In this document: piece by piece, positions 12,130 to 26,482 of the stretch
Numbering within the stretch: position 1 is the stretch's first letter
Layout: every line of letters starts with the position of its first letter
DNA from: Selaginella tamariscina
Lineage: Eukaryota; Streptophyta; Lycopodiopsida; Selaginellales; Selaginellaceae
Reading direction: 5' to 3'
Length of the DNA stretch: 64,000 bases
Assembly: GCA_003024785.1 (NCBI GenBank)
Contig: PUQB01000663.1
Coordinates: forward strand, 58,501-122,500
Program-made: the position numbers and the translations under genes
The notes under the pieces: generated by a model
Database searches by the model: none
Seen by the model: only the letters and a program-made list of their open reading frames with translations
What the model was told of the DNA's origin: nothing

Positions 12130-14424
12130 TTGATTAATTCTATTTGAATTAAGTCATCATATACACTTTGCATAATAAATATGGATTAAATTATTTTGAA
12201 ATCAATTTAATAGCCAAATCTTTGTAATGTAACTTTAAATATAAAATGATGATTTACATATTGGTTTCATGTTTATACATTTGTTAAGACATTAGTAAAA
12301 ATAGAAAAATTAACATCAAAGGAAATATATAATTACGACTACAAAAAACATGAAATCAAGAGACTCTAATGAATGGATAAATAAAGATACATAAGTAAAT
12401 TAAAAAAAGGATAAATATTGATCCAATCGGTTTGACACATACTTATTTTTACTCTTATGTAAATAATGTCTATTATTTCTACACTCCCACTAAAAAAGGA
12501 TTTATAATCTATGTGACTCATGTTAGAGCTTTGGTCAAGACATCTATTATCATTTCCTTGATTAAAATATTCTCTAAAAAGGTATAAACTAGAATATTCC
12601 TTACATCCTATACATAGATTTAAAAGAATCCAAAAATGACTCGATTCTTAAGGTCTACAATAATAATTTCTATAAAATAGTCTCATGTCTTACATATAAT
12701 ACTTAGTCACATGATGACTAAATATTTAACATAGAGGTACACTTTATTCTAGGCAGTGGGAGCAAAATAAAATTTCTTAGATTTATATTCAACTCAATGG
12801 CATTTCTATTGTCGCAAAAGATCTTAATTAATTATGAAACCCAAAAATTGATTTATTAAAAAAGTCTACTAGCCAGAGAGTTTATTGTGTTGCCATCATA
12901 GCTCCAATATACAAATTTTTAGCACATGCCTCTTTGCTAGCTCAACTGATAAGTCCACCATCCAAGAAAAATATATAACATGACATGATTTTTTAGACTC
13001 ACTATCACCAACCCAATCTAAGTTTGTATATTCAAGGAGTTACATTTCATATGCATGTCTACTCCCACTGCCTTTAAACAATTAATTGCTTCGTTGTAAC
13101 TCAACTTTTAGTGCAATGTACCTTGCAAATGATTTTCTTTATTGCTCTTCAATGCTCCTCATTTGGATTTTCCAGAAACCTAGATGCCACTCCAATAATA
13201 ATAGCCAAGTTTGGTTTTGTACATATCACAAGATAAATTATACATCTTACAGCTTGCATGTATGGGAACTTACTCAGTGATGCCTTCTCCTTCTTAGATC
13301 TAGGACTTTGTATTTTGGTGAGTTACAAACATGTGAGTCAATATGGGCTATATTGTTGCATGTTGAATTTGCTAAAAACATCTTTTACATAATGAGCATG
13401 CAAAAGCTCAATTACACCAGTCTGTTTGTTCATAAACACTTAAATGCCTAGAACAATCGAGATATCATCCATGGCGAAGATCTCAAATTTAAATAAGAAG
13501 CACTACTTAAAATAATGTAACAACTTTAGCTTCATTATTACTATGGAATTGTCAAAATAGCAAAACTACTATCTGATGAAAAGATATATACGTTGTTGTT
13601 AGCTTCAATCTTAAGACAACAAAGATGCTATAACAATCGGTCGAAATGTTCATACCATGCTCTTGGGGATGTCACAAACCATAAAGTGCCTTTTTAATAT
13701 TCTTTTCATGCTCAATGAAGCCTTCTAGTTGTGATACAAACATCTTGAAGCTTGTTACATAGAAAAGTTGTCTTGATATCAAGTCCAAGTTTTATTGAGC
13801 TGCTAACATGAGGTAATTTTAATGGAGACTATCTTCACCAGTGAAGAAAAAGTCTCTGAAAATCAGGAAAATCCTTGAGCTACAAAATTTGTTAAGGCCT
13901 TATGTTGTATGACTTCTTTAGCTGCATTGAGTTTAATTCGGAATAACCATTAATAATGCAACTAAGTCCATACCAAATCTTAATGAGCAAGTTGTACTCA
14001 TCCTTCACCATTTGTGTGCCATTGCTTAGCTTTTAAGATTTAAGAGCTTCTTGAACAATCTTTGGCTCTAACAAATCTCATCCCACTAATGCAAAATACT
14101 TAAACTTAGAAAACAATTCTTAAGCCTTTGATTCAATGTTTGTTGTGATAAATAGCTCACTTAACCATTGTGAGTGATTGTTTGAAAGGAGTAGGAGTCT
14201 CAAAACTTGTAGAGACCTCTAGATTCAACTGCTTTATTGATGTGGTTGCTACAATGAACTCTTAGAATAGTTAATTGGAAACCATTGTTAAATAGAGTAT
14301 CTCATCTTTTTGGTCAAGTGTTAAAGAAAATTGAGGTTGCTCTATTGAAAGAAGAACCAATTTGTTGTTGAGGCTATTGATTGTGATGCAGTTGTGCTCC
14401 TCGCTACTATAGCTTATCACTAGA

Positions 14425-15415
14425 GTCCTCATAAATTAACATTGAAGAATGTGTTGTTAAAATTTTATGTTTATAAATAGTAGCCTTATCAAATTGAGCA
14501 TTTTGCTGAAAAAGAATTCAAAAACAAAATAGCTGCACACTTTACTAAAAAATCAATGCTAGTTATATATAGAGGCCCAAGGATCTTGAAGAATCACCTT
14601 GTGACAGTTTATCTCAACTAACTAATCATGGAGGATCACCCTATGACAGTCTATCTCAAATAACTCTCGAATATGTATCTTAATGATTTACTATTTCAAC
14701 ATTCCCCCTTCAAGCATAAATTGTCAAAGCTACTCACTCAACCAATGGTTTTGTGAAAATGTCAACTAATTGCTTGGAGGAAGGGATATATTTCAAAACG
14801 ATCTCTCCATCTTCAACCTTTTCACAAAATGATGTTGTATGTTGACGTGCTTTGTACATGTATGCAAAACCGGATTGCGAGTGAGTGCGATGGTACTTTG
14901 ATTGTCACTATAGTGAATGAATGTCCTCATAAATTAACATTGAAGAATGTGTTGTTAAAATTTTATGTTTATAAATAGTAGCCTTATCAAATTGAGCATT
15001 TTGCTGAAAAAGAATTCAAAAACAAAATAGCTGCACACTTTACTAAAAAATCAATGCTAGTTATATATAGAGGCCCAAGGATCTTGAAGAATCACCTTGT
15101 GACAGTTTATCTCAACTAACTAATCATGGAGGATCACCCTATGACAGTCTATCTCAAATAACTCTCGAATATGTATCTTAATGATTTACTATTTCAACAT
15201 TCCCCCTTCAAGCATAAATTGTCAAAGCTACTCACTCAACCAATGGTTTTGTGAAAATGTCAACTAATTGCTTGGAGGAAGGGATATATTCAAAACGATC
15301 TCTCCATCTTCAACCTTTTCACAAAATGATGTTGTATGTTGACGTGCTTTGTACATGTATGCAAAACCGGATTGCGAGTGAGTGCGATGGTACTTTGATT
15401 GTCACAATATAGTGG
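14425..15415. repeat. Tandem duplication, 498-bp period, covering the 3' LTR
   Basis: The segment from 14425 to 14922 is repeated almost identically from 14923 to about 15415. Each copy contains flanking DNA, a full 3' LTR (14507-14701 and 15005-15199), the purine tract and the end of the RNase H region. Near-identity against the much older divergence of the LTR pair means the duplication is recent, or is an assembly duplication. Confidence 0.85.
15005..15199 (-). repeat. 3' LTR of the younger copia element
   Basis: It begins TGTTGAAATAGTAAATC directly after the purine tract and ends TTCTTTTTCA. It is 195 bp long, and the extra length against the 5' LTR lies near its 3' end. Confidence 0.8.
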
Positions 15416-18400
15416 TGTCGGCTGAACTTGCTCATGTTTAACTTGGCTAGCATCCTTTTGAGTCGGATGATTTCTCAAACATCAAAACTAACTGCAACAT
15501 ACTCAACCTTTATGCTAGAAAGTGCGACTATTGTTTGATGCTTGTTGCTCCATGATACACTAGCTCCACTCAACAAATAGCACATTCCAGAGGTTGAGCG
15601 TTGAGTATTTGCATCACCTGCCCAATCTACATTACTGTACACTTGAAGAACCATGGACTCATTTGAGTCAAAGAGGTAGCATAGAACATGTTTTGCGCCC
15701 TACTAGTGTTCATCAATTAGGTTTGTGTTGAAATGACTGAGGAGTGAGACAACCAATGCAATATCTAGTCTCATTCTATTTGAAATATAAAGAAGACCAC
15801 CAACAAGCGACTTGTAGCGGGAAGGATTGGAGACATGATGCTTGTGTTCACTTTTTCCCAGCTACCATGGGAGTTGGAGTTAGTTTGCAAATTGTCAAAT
15901 TTGTTGATATATTGGTGTTGAGTGAGCTTAATGATTCTTGCTACTTTGTCTTGTGTCACCTCCATTTCCAACAATCTAGAAACGTCTGATGAATCTTTTA
16001 TTTGATAATGTGTATGTAGCTTTGCCTTTGTATCATTAATGAGGACTTCATTGTTTCCACCATTAAACAATCATCTACGTAGGTAGTGATGATGATGAAT
16101 CCATCAGCACCTTCCTTGATGTAGATGTTTCCATTAGAGTCCAGCTTCATAAACCCTTGAGAGTGGAGTATTCATCAATGCACAGGTACCATTGTTGAAC
16201 AGCTTGCTTGAGGCCATAAATTGCCTTCTAGAGCTTCCACACCATTTCTTCACGAAACTTGCCTCAAACTTCAAAACCTGGTACCTACTACATGCATTTA
16301 AGAAGGCCATTTTGACATCAAGGTGATGAGCTGAGAGATTAAACTGCATAACAAATGTGAGAAGAGCTTGGATGTTGATCACCTTGATGATAGGTGAAAA
16401 GGTTTTATTTAAGTGGATGCCTAAAATCTAAGCATACCCTTGTGCCATGTACCTCACTTTGTAATGTGTACTAGAACCATTGGAGTTAATTATGCACTTA
16501 TATACCTAGCATCCTCTAATCACGTCTTGTTCAGGTTGGCATGGAATGAGTTGAAAGGTAGGTGTGACTTCATCCATCATTCTATTTCAATGCTTGAGTG
16601 TTTACTGTAGGAATTGGGTTTGGAAATGGCATGTGATGCAAAGATGCAAGGTTTGTGTGTCTTGGTTGAGAGTCCAAATGCATCTTGTCCAAGTGGTTGC
16701 GGGTTGAAAGGCAGGTCTAAGATAAGTCAATCAATTTCAGTTGAACATTGTTAGGTTTCAATTAGGTGAGGAGACTGAGGTTGTTGCTCGTCATCTTGAT
16801 GCATTGGAGGTGAGGGTGGCAGCTCAACGCTCTTGTTAATGACTCTTGATTCCATTATTTCCTCTTTGTCTTCTCTTTGTCTTCCATGAGTTAGGACCAA
16901 TCAATTGGTTCCCATTGTTCTAAATGGGAGGTGGTGTCAAATGCATGGGCTTTATCTTTAAAAACAACACTCTCGTCGAAGACAACATTATTGCTAACCT
17001 CAATGACACGAGTGAGTGGGTTGAGTAGTCTATAGCCCTTGGTGTCGGACTCATAACTAGCAAAATACATGATGTTGATATGAGGTGCCAGCTTACCAAG
17101 GTTGAATTTCTTGTTGGAGACAAATGTGAGGGAGCCAAACCTTTTGAGTCTTCATATGCTTTGGCATTTCCTAGTCCAAGCCTCTACAAGGATCACTCAA
17201 GACGAGTACAATGTTTAAGGAGGTTTTATACATGCACTATTGTTGATGCTACTTCACACTAGTACATGTTGGGGAGTCCTAACGTTTTCAAGAAGCATCT
17301 AATTGTGTTGAGGATGGTCATTCTCTTACATTCTACTACGCCATTCTACTGTGGTGTGTTGGGCAGGACCTTTGATGGAGAATACCTCGTTCTGCACAGA
17401 AATATATTCACCTTTGAAGTTAGATCCCAAGGTGTGGACCTTATGTCTGTGACAACCTCTACATGCAATATGTAGTGGCAAAATGCATGATGAAGGAAGT
17501 AAATCATGCAGTATCTTGTATAGTCATCAATGATGGTCATGAGGTAGCACTTTCCTATGAAATTAGAGACTCGCATGGGTCCATAGATATCACTATGAAC
17601 CAAAGCCAATGGAACTGTTGTATTGATGGTAGAAGGTGGATAGTGATGATGCATCTGCTTTATCATAATATAGCCATGGCACAGTTTTGAATTGCCTGTG
17701 AACTGACCTTGTAGTTTATTGATGAGTTTTTGTTCTTGCATACGTTGGAGTAGAGGGTAGTTGGCATGACTGAGTCTTTCATGCCACATATGTGCGTCCA
17801 CTACGAGACATGTTGTTGGCTATTTCAAATCATTGAAGGAGGATTTGAACGAGAACTCATAGAGATCACTGCACCTAGGAATTTGAAACACAAGTTTCCT
17901 TTGATGAATTAATGTGCATTTTGTTTTAGAAAATAGAACTTCCAGACCTACATTGGTAAGCTTAGCCACAGAAACCAGATTCTTAATGAGGTTTGGTACC
18001 AACCAAGCATTCTTTAGCTTTAAGTTCCTACCATTACCTAGTGGAATTTGAATGATGCCCTTGCTAACAGTGTGAAGTAGATTTCCATCTCCCATTCAAA
18101 CCTTGCTTCCTGGTGCTTGCATAACAATTGCAAAGTGTTTTCTTGAAGTTATTAGGTGCTTTTCATAACCTAGATCTAGAGTGAGTGTTTTGTTCAACTG
18201 TGTGGTCTGGAGGCTTACCCCATCTTCCTCATGTTCATGTTCCTTAGCTTTTGCGTTGTTGGCACTTGCGCTTGGTCTCATATTGAATTGTCCAAGCCAT
18301 TGGACAATCTGGTAGTTGTCTCAATGATGCCCTTCTAGTCCGCATGTGTAACAACGCCCATTTTTCTTGGTTGTTGGACTGCAAGTAAAAATTTTGAAGG

Positions 18401-18905
18401 ACAATGCTCCAGATGCTTGATGCCCACCATTGAATCTACCGATCCTTAAAGGTTGTTAATATTTGCTTCAATCACATTCATCTTAGATGTAGAAAGATTC
18501 TCGAAATGTCCCATTAGGTATCCTCAAAGTTCTCCGACATTTATTGTCTGCACTTCTAGGTGAATCCTTATTGCTAGCTTGGACAGAATGATGCTGACAG
18601 CTTTCTTCTCTCAAATTGCAAGCTCTTCAGTCACCACCCCCCTAACTGTTGACCATCCCTTCTTCCAAGCCTTTTTCAACTAGTGTTGCAATAATAGTTG
18701 ATTTGGTGACATCTGCCAGTGCCACCAAGTCCACATGCCCTCACCTGAGTCATGTTGTCCACCCATGTGATGAAACCACTCATTCCATCAAATTGAGGAG
18801 TGTCCTAAAAGAATTATCGTAGTGACCTTGCAATGCTCATGATGTAAAGAAGAAAAAAGGATGAGAAACTTAGTATAAAGTTGTAATCTCAAGGCTCTAA
18901 TACCA

Positions 18906-19067
18906 TGAAAAAGAATCTAGAACTAGAATCAACATTAGTTATGTATAAAGGCCAAGGATCTTGAGGGATCACCCTGTGACAATCTATCTCAACTAACGAA
19001 TCCTAGAGGATCACCCTATGATAGTTTATCTCTCGGATATGTATTTTAACAATTTACTATTCCAACA
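18906..19067 (-). repeat. 5' LTR of the younger copia element
   Basis: It begins TGTTGGAATAGTAAATTG and ends TTCTTTTTCA on the minus strand, with the TG...CA ends usual for LTRs. The tRNA-iMet primer-binding site follows at once. It is 162 bp long and is similar to the copies at 15005-15199 and 14507-14701. Confidence 0.8.
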
Positions 19068-21060
19068 CATGCATGATCATAATTCTTTGTGTTGCACCAC
19101 TATGTATCTGGAAAAATCCTATGTGACTTCTATGGAAATGGTTTTCTAGTGTACACACCTCACAAGATTCAAACCTTTTTAAAAGTTGTATCTCATCAAC
19201 TTGAGATTGATTTCTCGAGATTGCTTTCACTACTGCTTTGTGAAGATGGCCTAAATGTTCAAGCCATAGCTACATACTCCTTGAGTATGCCACAAAAAGC
19301 CTAAGCAATTAATTAGATAATAATAGCATTAAGTTTGTATAGTCCAACGTACATGTGCCCATGTGCCACCACAACCTTGCTAAATTTGCCCATGATGACA
19401 CAACTATCATCATTAAAGAAAAGTGTCAAACCTGAGTTGATTGTTGCTCCAACCAATAGTAAATTATAGAAAATTCTTGAAGCATAAAACATGTTGGTTA
19501 AAGCTACCAACCTTTTGCACCTCCATAGTGCCTACCTTAGTGATGAAAAGCTAGTGATTGTCATCAATAGAAATGACTTTTCCTATTGGAAATTACTTGA
19601 AAGCATATGTTGATAATATGCATTATTGCACTAGAGTCAATTTACAAGGTGCTTTGGCTCTTCGACTCTATTCCCTTGGGCTCTTAAATGACTAGTTAGT
19701 GCTTTAAATTGATTTAAGAAATTTTTGCTTGCACTTTTTTATGCCCAATCCTTGTGGTTGCCCTGCTGCCTTATCTTTGCAATCCTTGGAGTAACTTGCA
19801 ATAGTTACACACACCCTTCTTGTTAGGTGAATCACCACTAGTGGACTTTTGAATTGCCATTAGTGTGATGTCTCCTCGTCCTAGCTGATCTCAAGCTCTT
19901 GAGAAATCCAATTCCCAATTATTGAAGAGACCCACAATACAATCATGTTCATCACTACTACCATGGGAATAAAGGCTTGAAACCTTGAAGTTACAACTAC
20001 CTTGTTTTTAAATGGGCTTTTGCACTTGGGGTTTGATGTTGCACATGAATAACCCTCTCTTATCACCATGCCATTGCTTATTTTTGGGTGCAAATTTTGC
20101 ATTTTAAATGCAAAAGTTACACTTTAAAAAATTAGCAAAAGTTAATTAATTGTGAGAGTAGCTGGGAATTCACAAATTTAAAACTTGAAAGCATTTATTA
20201 AACACGTGCATGCAAGCAGTTCTTAAAGATAAAACATGAGATCCTTGTCTAAAATTGGACTAAGTTTACCGTTGCTATTCAAGTAAATCTTCTTGAACAT
20301 CTAAATCAATTTCTACTTGAGGATTTCCTAGCGGTGCTTTGCCATGCCTGAATCAAGCAAACATGCTAATTCACGAATTCTCCTCATTCTTTTCTTGGGC
20401 CACTGTTAGGCTACTAGACCAATGTTTAAGTCCATATTAATATCATTGCTTTCCTCCTGGATCTCACTTGTCCCTGCGCTTGGTTGAACTTGTTCAAGCT
20501 GCTGGCTTGTAGCACATGACCTAAAGTATTGCAAGGTTGAGAGTGAGTTTTGGCTGCCTTTTGGATGGGATGGTCACACAATGGGGCTTGAAGCCAAGTG
20601 TGGAGGTTGAAGTAGCATGGTGAGAACCTAAGGAGGATGCCAATTCAGTCTTGAACTTGCTTGGTTGCCTTAGCAGAGGCATTCTTGCACAATGGTTGTT
20701 TTGGTATTGCTTAAGAGCTTGAACAAATTTCTGAAAGTGGAGAGTACCTCTATGTGCAAACTCTTCTAGTTGTGATTGCTAAATTGCCATATATCGTTTT
20801 GACCAATCCCCATAGTAGCGATTGAGTGGATATGTAGTGGAATCCCAATATGTGCTCCTTGATACTCTTTGGTTTTGCATACTTGAAGTTGGTAATATAG
20901 AACACTACACTATTTTCTCCACAAATCCAAATTCCCTGCATGAACTTGAGGATTTGTAAGAGTCTGCCCAGTGCTTAAAAGTCCTTCTGAGCAGCAATAT
21001 AAAAATTTCTAAATTGAATCACTTAGTCGACCTTGACATTGTTGTTCTTCTCCTGCTATT

Positions 21061-22400
21061 TCAATTGGTGTTACTAGCTTGAACATGGCTCTTGGACCTA
21101 AGCAATTGATCATGTTAGCTACTTTGCTTCAGCTACTCTTGGCTGGCCGGCTAGGACTACTACATCCTCCTCTACTACTTCTACTTGTAGTACTTATGCA
21201 ACTGGAAACCCTAGAGCCAAGCTCGAATGGCCACATCCGCTACCACACCCCTCCCATGATATGCAGCTCCACGGTTGCACGACAATCTGCTGCAACTCCA
21301 TGGCCACGACTACTGCGCCCACAAGCAACCGTGGCAACTCCACGACCATGCCCGCTCCCTTCGCGTCTGCGCCTTATTGCTCTTGACATAGAGTAGACAT
21401 TAAAGAATAAGAAGTAGAGTCTATAGAGGAGAAAAATAAGCAAGAAACTTACCACTCAAGCTATGCCACTGCGTTGCTTGAAGATCTAAGTTAAAACTCT
21501 ATATGATCAGGTGTGCTTCTCATTCATTAAGTTTAAAATATTCAACAAATTGTTTTTTCAACGTGCAAACCTTGGAAATATGTGGTTTTTAAATACTTAA
21601 AGAGACTTAAACTCAATTAATAGTAAATCATATAGTCAACTACATTCAAGATACCAAAAATGTTTCTTAAAAAAACATTATATCATATTCAACCCATCTA
21701 TAATTGCCCCTCCAACCTTCTTGAAAGAGAGTATTCTTCGTCTTCCCATTTTATTGAGGATGTTAATGTTGATCTTGTTGTTAATCTTTATTTATGACAA
21801 TTACAAATGTGAATTAAAGTATTCTTTGCTTCCCTCTCTAAATGTTCACCATGGGAGTCTTTTTTTTGCATGGAGGAGCCATACCCATTGCCCTTGTCTG
21901 AATCAAACCATACCTTGAAGCTTACTCACACTAAAATGAAATCCTTGTTCAAAAGAACCATATTAAATGTATGTAATTATAATCATCTTAACGAATTTTG
22001 TTTTAAAGAAACCTTTTCTTAAATGTCTAATTTGTTTTAAATTGGATCAACTAATTTACAAAGAGGTTAGGACTTTGTCAACCACTATTTATGTATATCC
22101 TTTATTTATAAATTGAAAAGCAATAATAATTATATTCTTGAAAATAATTTCTAATAAGCTTTTATGAAAATATTTGAATCTCAACATATAAATGGTTTGC
22201 ATAATAACTTTATTAAAAAAGATGTATAATACAATAGGCCATAATATGCAAAGCTTGTGTGTGTGTGTGTTTTTGAATGCATTGTAAGATGTATAACACA
22301 AAAGACTTTACTTTGTGACTAAGAGAATTTATAATGTATATATTGTTATATCAAAAGATGCATATAATAATAATAATTTGTTAAACATATAATATATGAC
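21061..22400. other. Mixed repeat debris, possible LTR-element fragment
   Basis: 21,079-21,400 is locally GC-richer and encodes only low-complexity Arg/Gly or Leu/Pro frames. It may be the gag start of the older copia element. Around 21,720-21,910 the minus strand has a FRQGQWVWLL-like stretch, as in the C-terminal integrase region of Gypsy-type elements, but it is short and broken. No host gene is supported. Confidence 0.3.
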
Positions 22401-22409
22401 ACACACACA

Positions 22410-23170
22410 TATGAAACCTTCCAAGTTTTTGGATATTTCAACATACTTCAACACAGACATGTACTCAGTTAAATTTAAATTAACAACAAATATTTAAAAG
22501 TATTTGTAATAAACTGATCAGTATTTAATATTATACTTTGTTATATAAAATTTTAAATATTTAGTATTAATTTTTAGCTACATTTATTCACTTTTTAGAT
22601 TTTAAATTTATCATTATTAAAATTGTAATTTTTAGTTTACTACACTTCACATTCACAGTTAGAAAATGCTTACAAATTCAGAATATACATTTAACTATAT
22701 ATATGAAAAAGAACGAAAAATTCAGTGTGGAAGTTTAAATAAAGCATATTCTTTAAGGGTAAAAATGAATAGGAGGGTGAAACTGGGTTTAAACTTTCAA
22801 TATAATTAAAAAATTAAATTATAATAACATCCATTAATCCATAATATGTTTATGCAATTATTAATATAAATATTCTTCAAAATATTTATGAATTTTAACA
22901 AGCTTAAGAAAGCTCTCTCTGCCTGTGTGTGTTGTGTCTCTCTGCCTGTGTGTGTGTGTGTGTTTATCTGAAACATTTTTGTAATGTATACATGTAGATT
23001 ATGTTGTTTAAGGTTAAACCATCACAAAATAAAATAAAATATGGCATATATATATATATTTAAAATATAAAATACTGAATTTTATATATCGGTAAAATAC
23101 ATGTATAGATATGTCTATATATATGAAACAGGTGGTTGACAGTGGTTTACTGTAGAAACATACATAACAC
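22410..23170. repeat. Left arm of inverted AT-rich duplication
   Basis: 22,780-23,165 matches 44,560-45,005 in reverse complement: AGGTTAAACCATCACAAAAT, TTCTTCAAAATATTTATGA, AACAAGCTTAAGAAAGCTCT and GTTGACAGTGGTTTACTGT all have counterparts there in reverse order. 22,410-22,640 also matches 11,310-11,510 in direct orientation (shared AAACTGATCAGT and TAGTATTAATTTTTAGCT blocks). No gene is seen between 22,300 and 24,100. Confidence 0.7.
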
Positions 23171-23290
23171 TAAGTACACACCTAGATATATACATGCATA
23201 TAAAATTATAATTACATTTTATGTGTAAAGATAGACAAACATAAATAGACAAATATCAATGTTTTAAATAAATGTATATCTCTGTAAATG

Positions 23291-23340
<50 letters not shown>

Positions 23341-24117
23341 CTGTAATTCTATTTATGTATAATGTATAACTACATACAGGCACCAATTTAAACATGAAAG
23401 TTATTTTCTATGAACTTTGTTTATATATTTTCATGGTATATATACATATTACGTATTAATGTATTTATATTTTCTTTAATATAAATATAAATATGTAATA
23501 TAAAATATACACATTATTAAATGCATAAGAATATATCATAGAATTATAAATATGTAAAACATAGAATATATGATTTATGTACATGTTTATTTTATTTATT
23601 TTAACTCAATTTATCAGAAATCAATTTAAATACACGAGGTTATTTTTCAGCATAAATAAAAACATTATACTTAATTTAAATATATAAATACTAAAACAAA
23701 ATTAATGCAGTTAAAATATGTTTCAATACGGCTGTTCATTAATATTACTAAATATAAGGTTATATATTATGCAAGGTAAATTTAATAAAATGTTGTTTCT
23801 AGTGAAATCATTATTCATAGTCACTAAAATGTACCCGTGTCTCTGTGTGTGTATCTATATCTATCTATCTATCTGTGTGTGTGTGTGTGTGCGTGTGTGT
23901 AGAGAGAGAGAGAGAGAGAGAGAGAGTATGGGATAACATTAAGATTTAATATGGAAAATATCTTGTATATATATATATTGTACAGCTTTTCATATATTAA
24001 TATTGACGATACATATGCATTTATTTGTCTATGTATGGATATGCCTGTTACACACACACACACACACACACACTCACCAACATGTAGTATAACATACAAT
24101 AACTATTATTATTTACC

Positions 24118-26442
24118 TCAATTAATAAACAAAAGTGCTTCATATGCATTTAGTCTTGGCAGTATATCCATTATTTCCATCTCATCTCCGCGGTTTGTTG
24201 CCTTGCTGCTAGAAAATGCGTGTAATATCTACGTACATACAGAGATGTATATATATGAGAGAGAGAGAGAGAGAGGGAGGAGGGAGAGAGAGAGAGAGAG
24301 AGACACACCTGTCAGCCATTCTTTTGCTTGCTGTCCAGTGTCACGGCAAAAGGGACACGAGGCATGCTTGAGAAACATGTAGTCCCATTCTTCTTGCTCG
24401 AAGAAATTAGCACAACACTGACACTGTGTAATTGCCAACGAAGGGTCCAATACGTAGAAATAGCGGGTACTCTTGCCAAAACCTGAGGTGAAGATGTTTG
24501 AATATGTACAGAACCTTATACACATTCACAGACACATAGTACATGCATACATATAACCATGTGTGTTTATGCGTTTGTGAAATCCATTGTGTAATATGAT
24601 ATAAATATATATACGTATGAATGTACAGACAGACACACACACACACACACAATACTATGTACCGTGAATCGTCACTTGTGAACTCTGCATCTTGGAGAGT
24701 GTTCTTTCATTGAGCTTCACTTCTTTGTTTTGTGAATTCTTGTTAAGCCCAAAAAGCTCCAGAAATCCTCTTCGAGAAGACTAGAAAAGAAATAAATAAT
24801 ATCATGACACAATATCCATACATATAATACACATTCATTAACTGCTCTCTCTCTCTCTCTCATATACACAAACGCACACACACGCACGCTCTCTCTCTCT
24901 TCACACACATGCATTTCTCTATATATTTATAAGATGTGAAATATGTAGACATACAGACACATGTTCATCAAGGTTTGTGAAGTATCCGCATATCTTAACA
25001 TCTATGTTTACCTTTAAGCAGGAATCGAACTCTGAATGAGCTTGCAGCAGCTGCATTGCCCTTGTCTGGGAAATACCATCTTCTATAAAAAACTCAACCT
25101 ACATACATGAATATTAAAGACATAATAATATACATTAATATACTTCGTTTAAATCTTAGAATACTAATTACCCATATATAGGATGTATAAGTATATTATA
25201 GTAAATATATGTATTAATTCTACCAGGGGGAGTTGATCAAACGTCAGAAATGACCAAAATTTTGACTGGTGGCATATACTGCAAGAATCTTCTTTGAAGT
25301 AAGAGACAAATGGGGATGGCGACAAGCAGAAGAAACAATATGAACAATTCGCATTTTTGTCACAAATCCTGTTCAAACCGTATAAATACACAAATATACA
25401 CTTACATATATCTGAACATATATACAACAACACACCTACATAGATGTATATGTTTATCATATCATAGATGAAAAATGGTATAAGAGAGAGAGAGGGGAGG
25501 GAGGGAGATGTGTACGTACATGGCACGAGCTCTCGATGTCAGAGTTGCGATCTCAAGCTTCTCGGCCCAGCTCGAAGGAACACGAAACCTTTGCAAATGT
25601 TCATATGCATCCCTTGCAACTTTGTGACAACCTAACGACAAATGCATAATGATACATGTATAATACATGTATGATAATTATTTATACATCAAGAAATTGT
25701 ATGATACACACACGTACCTAATAACTCCCCATGTCTGGCAAGTGTAACCAGAATATTCACTATAGAGATACCCGGAGTAGGCCGTACAGATATACGAGCA
25801 AGAAGAAAACGGGCAGCGTTGAAGAGTGTCTCAGGGAGTGTTGTTCTAAATGGCTCATTAATGGACTGATCTATAAAAAATATGCATAGAATCTCCGCAT
25901 TATTGTTGCATTCTGAAATAATGCCCAGCAGTTGATTATTACATAATATTATGTGTTTTGTACATATATTACACTGTAGTTACTTATACACACAAGCACA
26001 CAGACACACACACACACACACCTTCAGAATAAGTTTTGCCGAACTCTAGCTTGTCTTGGAAAAGCAACCAGGAATTATACGAGGCATCTTAAACCGCTTC
26101 TCTTTCACCTGTATTAGTAAGTGTTATACATATCTATACAGTATATCTGGAGAGAGAGAGAGAGATCAATTGTATATGTAAGTCTATGTTGGTGATACAA
26201 GTCAATGTATTATATGTACATATCCATGGATACTCTCTTCTGTGTGGGATAGCAGGAGCTCTAGTGAGGTGTATCGAAGAGTTGGTAATAATTGCCCGTA
26301 TATACTGTGATATAATAAAATTACATACACAATATTTCAATGATATTTATGTATATATGTATACATGTGTACTTTATATAATATATCTATATCCATCTCT
26401 ATCTATCTATCTATCTATAGAGAGAGACAGAGTATATTTAGA

Positions 26443-26482
<40 letters not shown>

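Larger units (their letters stand above)
14507..19067 (-). mobile_element. Younger Ty1/copia element, broken, nested in the older one
   Basis: The order of parts on the minus strand identifies Ty1/copia: 5' LTR, primer-binding site complementary to initiator Met-tRNA (TGGTATTAGAGCC, 18893-18905), gag region, protease region (about 18.1 kb), gag-pre-integrase and integrase (17.8-16.9 kb), reverse transcriptase (16.4-15.7 kb), RNase H (15.5-15.3 kb), a polypurine tract (GAAGGGGGAA) and 3' LTR. The internal region is about 3.7 kb, short for the family, and is broken many times. The two LTR types differ in length (162 and 195 bp) and in sequence, which suggests a considerable age. I found no clear target-site duplication. 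Confidence 0.85.
12440..21060 (-). mobile_element. Older Ty1/copia element, decayed, split by a younger copia insertion
   Basis: Pieces on the minus strand lie on both sides of the younger element. The low-coordinate side (12.5-14.4 kb) holds RNase H-like sequence of the copia GYTDSDWAG type near 13,020 and diverged reverse transcriptase sequence. The high-coordinate side (19.1-20.9 kb) holds gag-pre-integrase and protease-like sequence and probable gag. A purine tract followed by TGTAGAAATAATAG at about 12,483 may mark the start of its 3' LTR. No matching 5' LTR was recognised. It is broken in very many places and looks old. Confidence 0.6.

Noticed and set aside
21079-21396. 105-codon plus-strand Leu/Pro-rich frame
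   Set aside because: Low-complexity composition within LTR-element debris, and the opposite strand fits gag-like Arg/Gly sequence at least as well.
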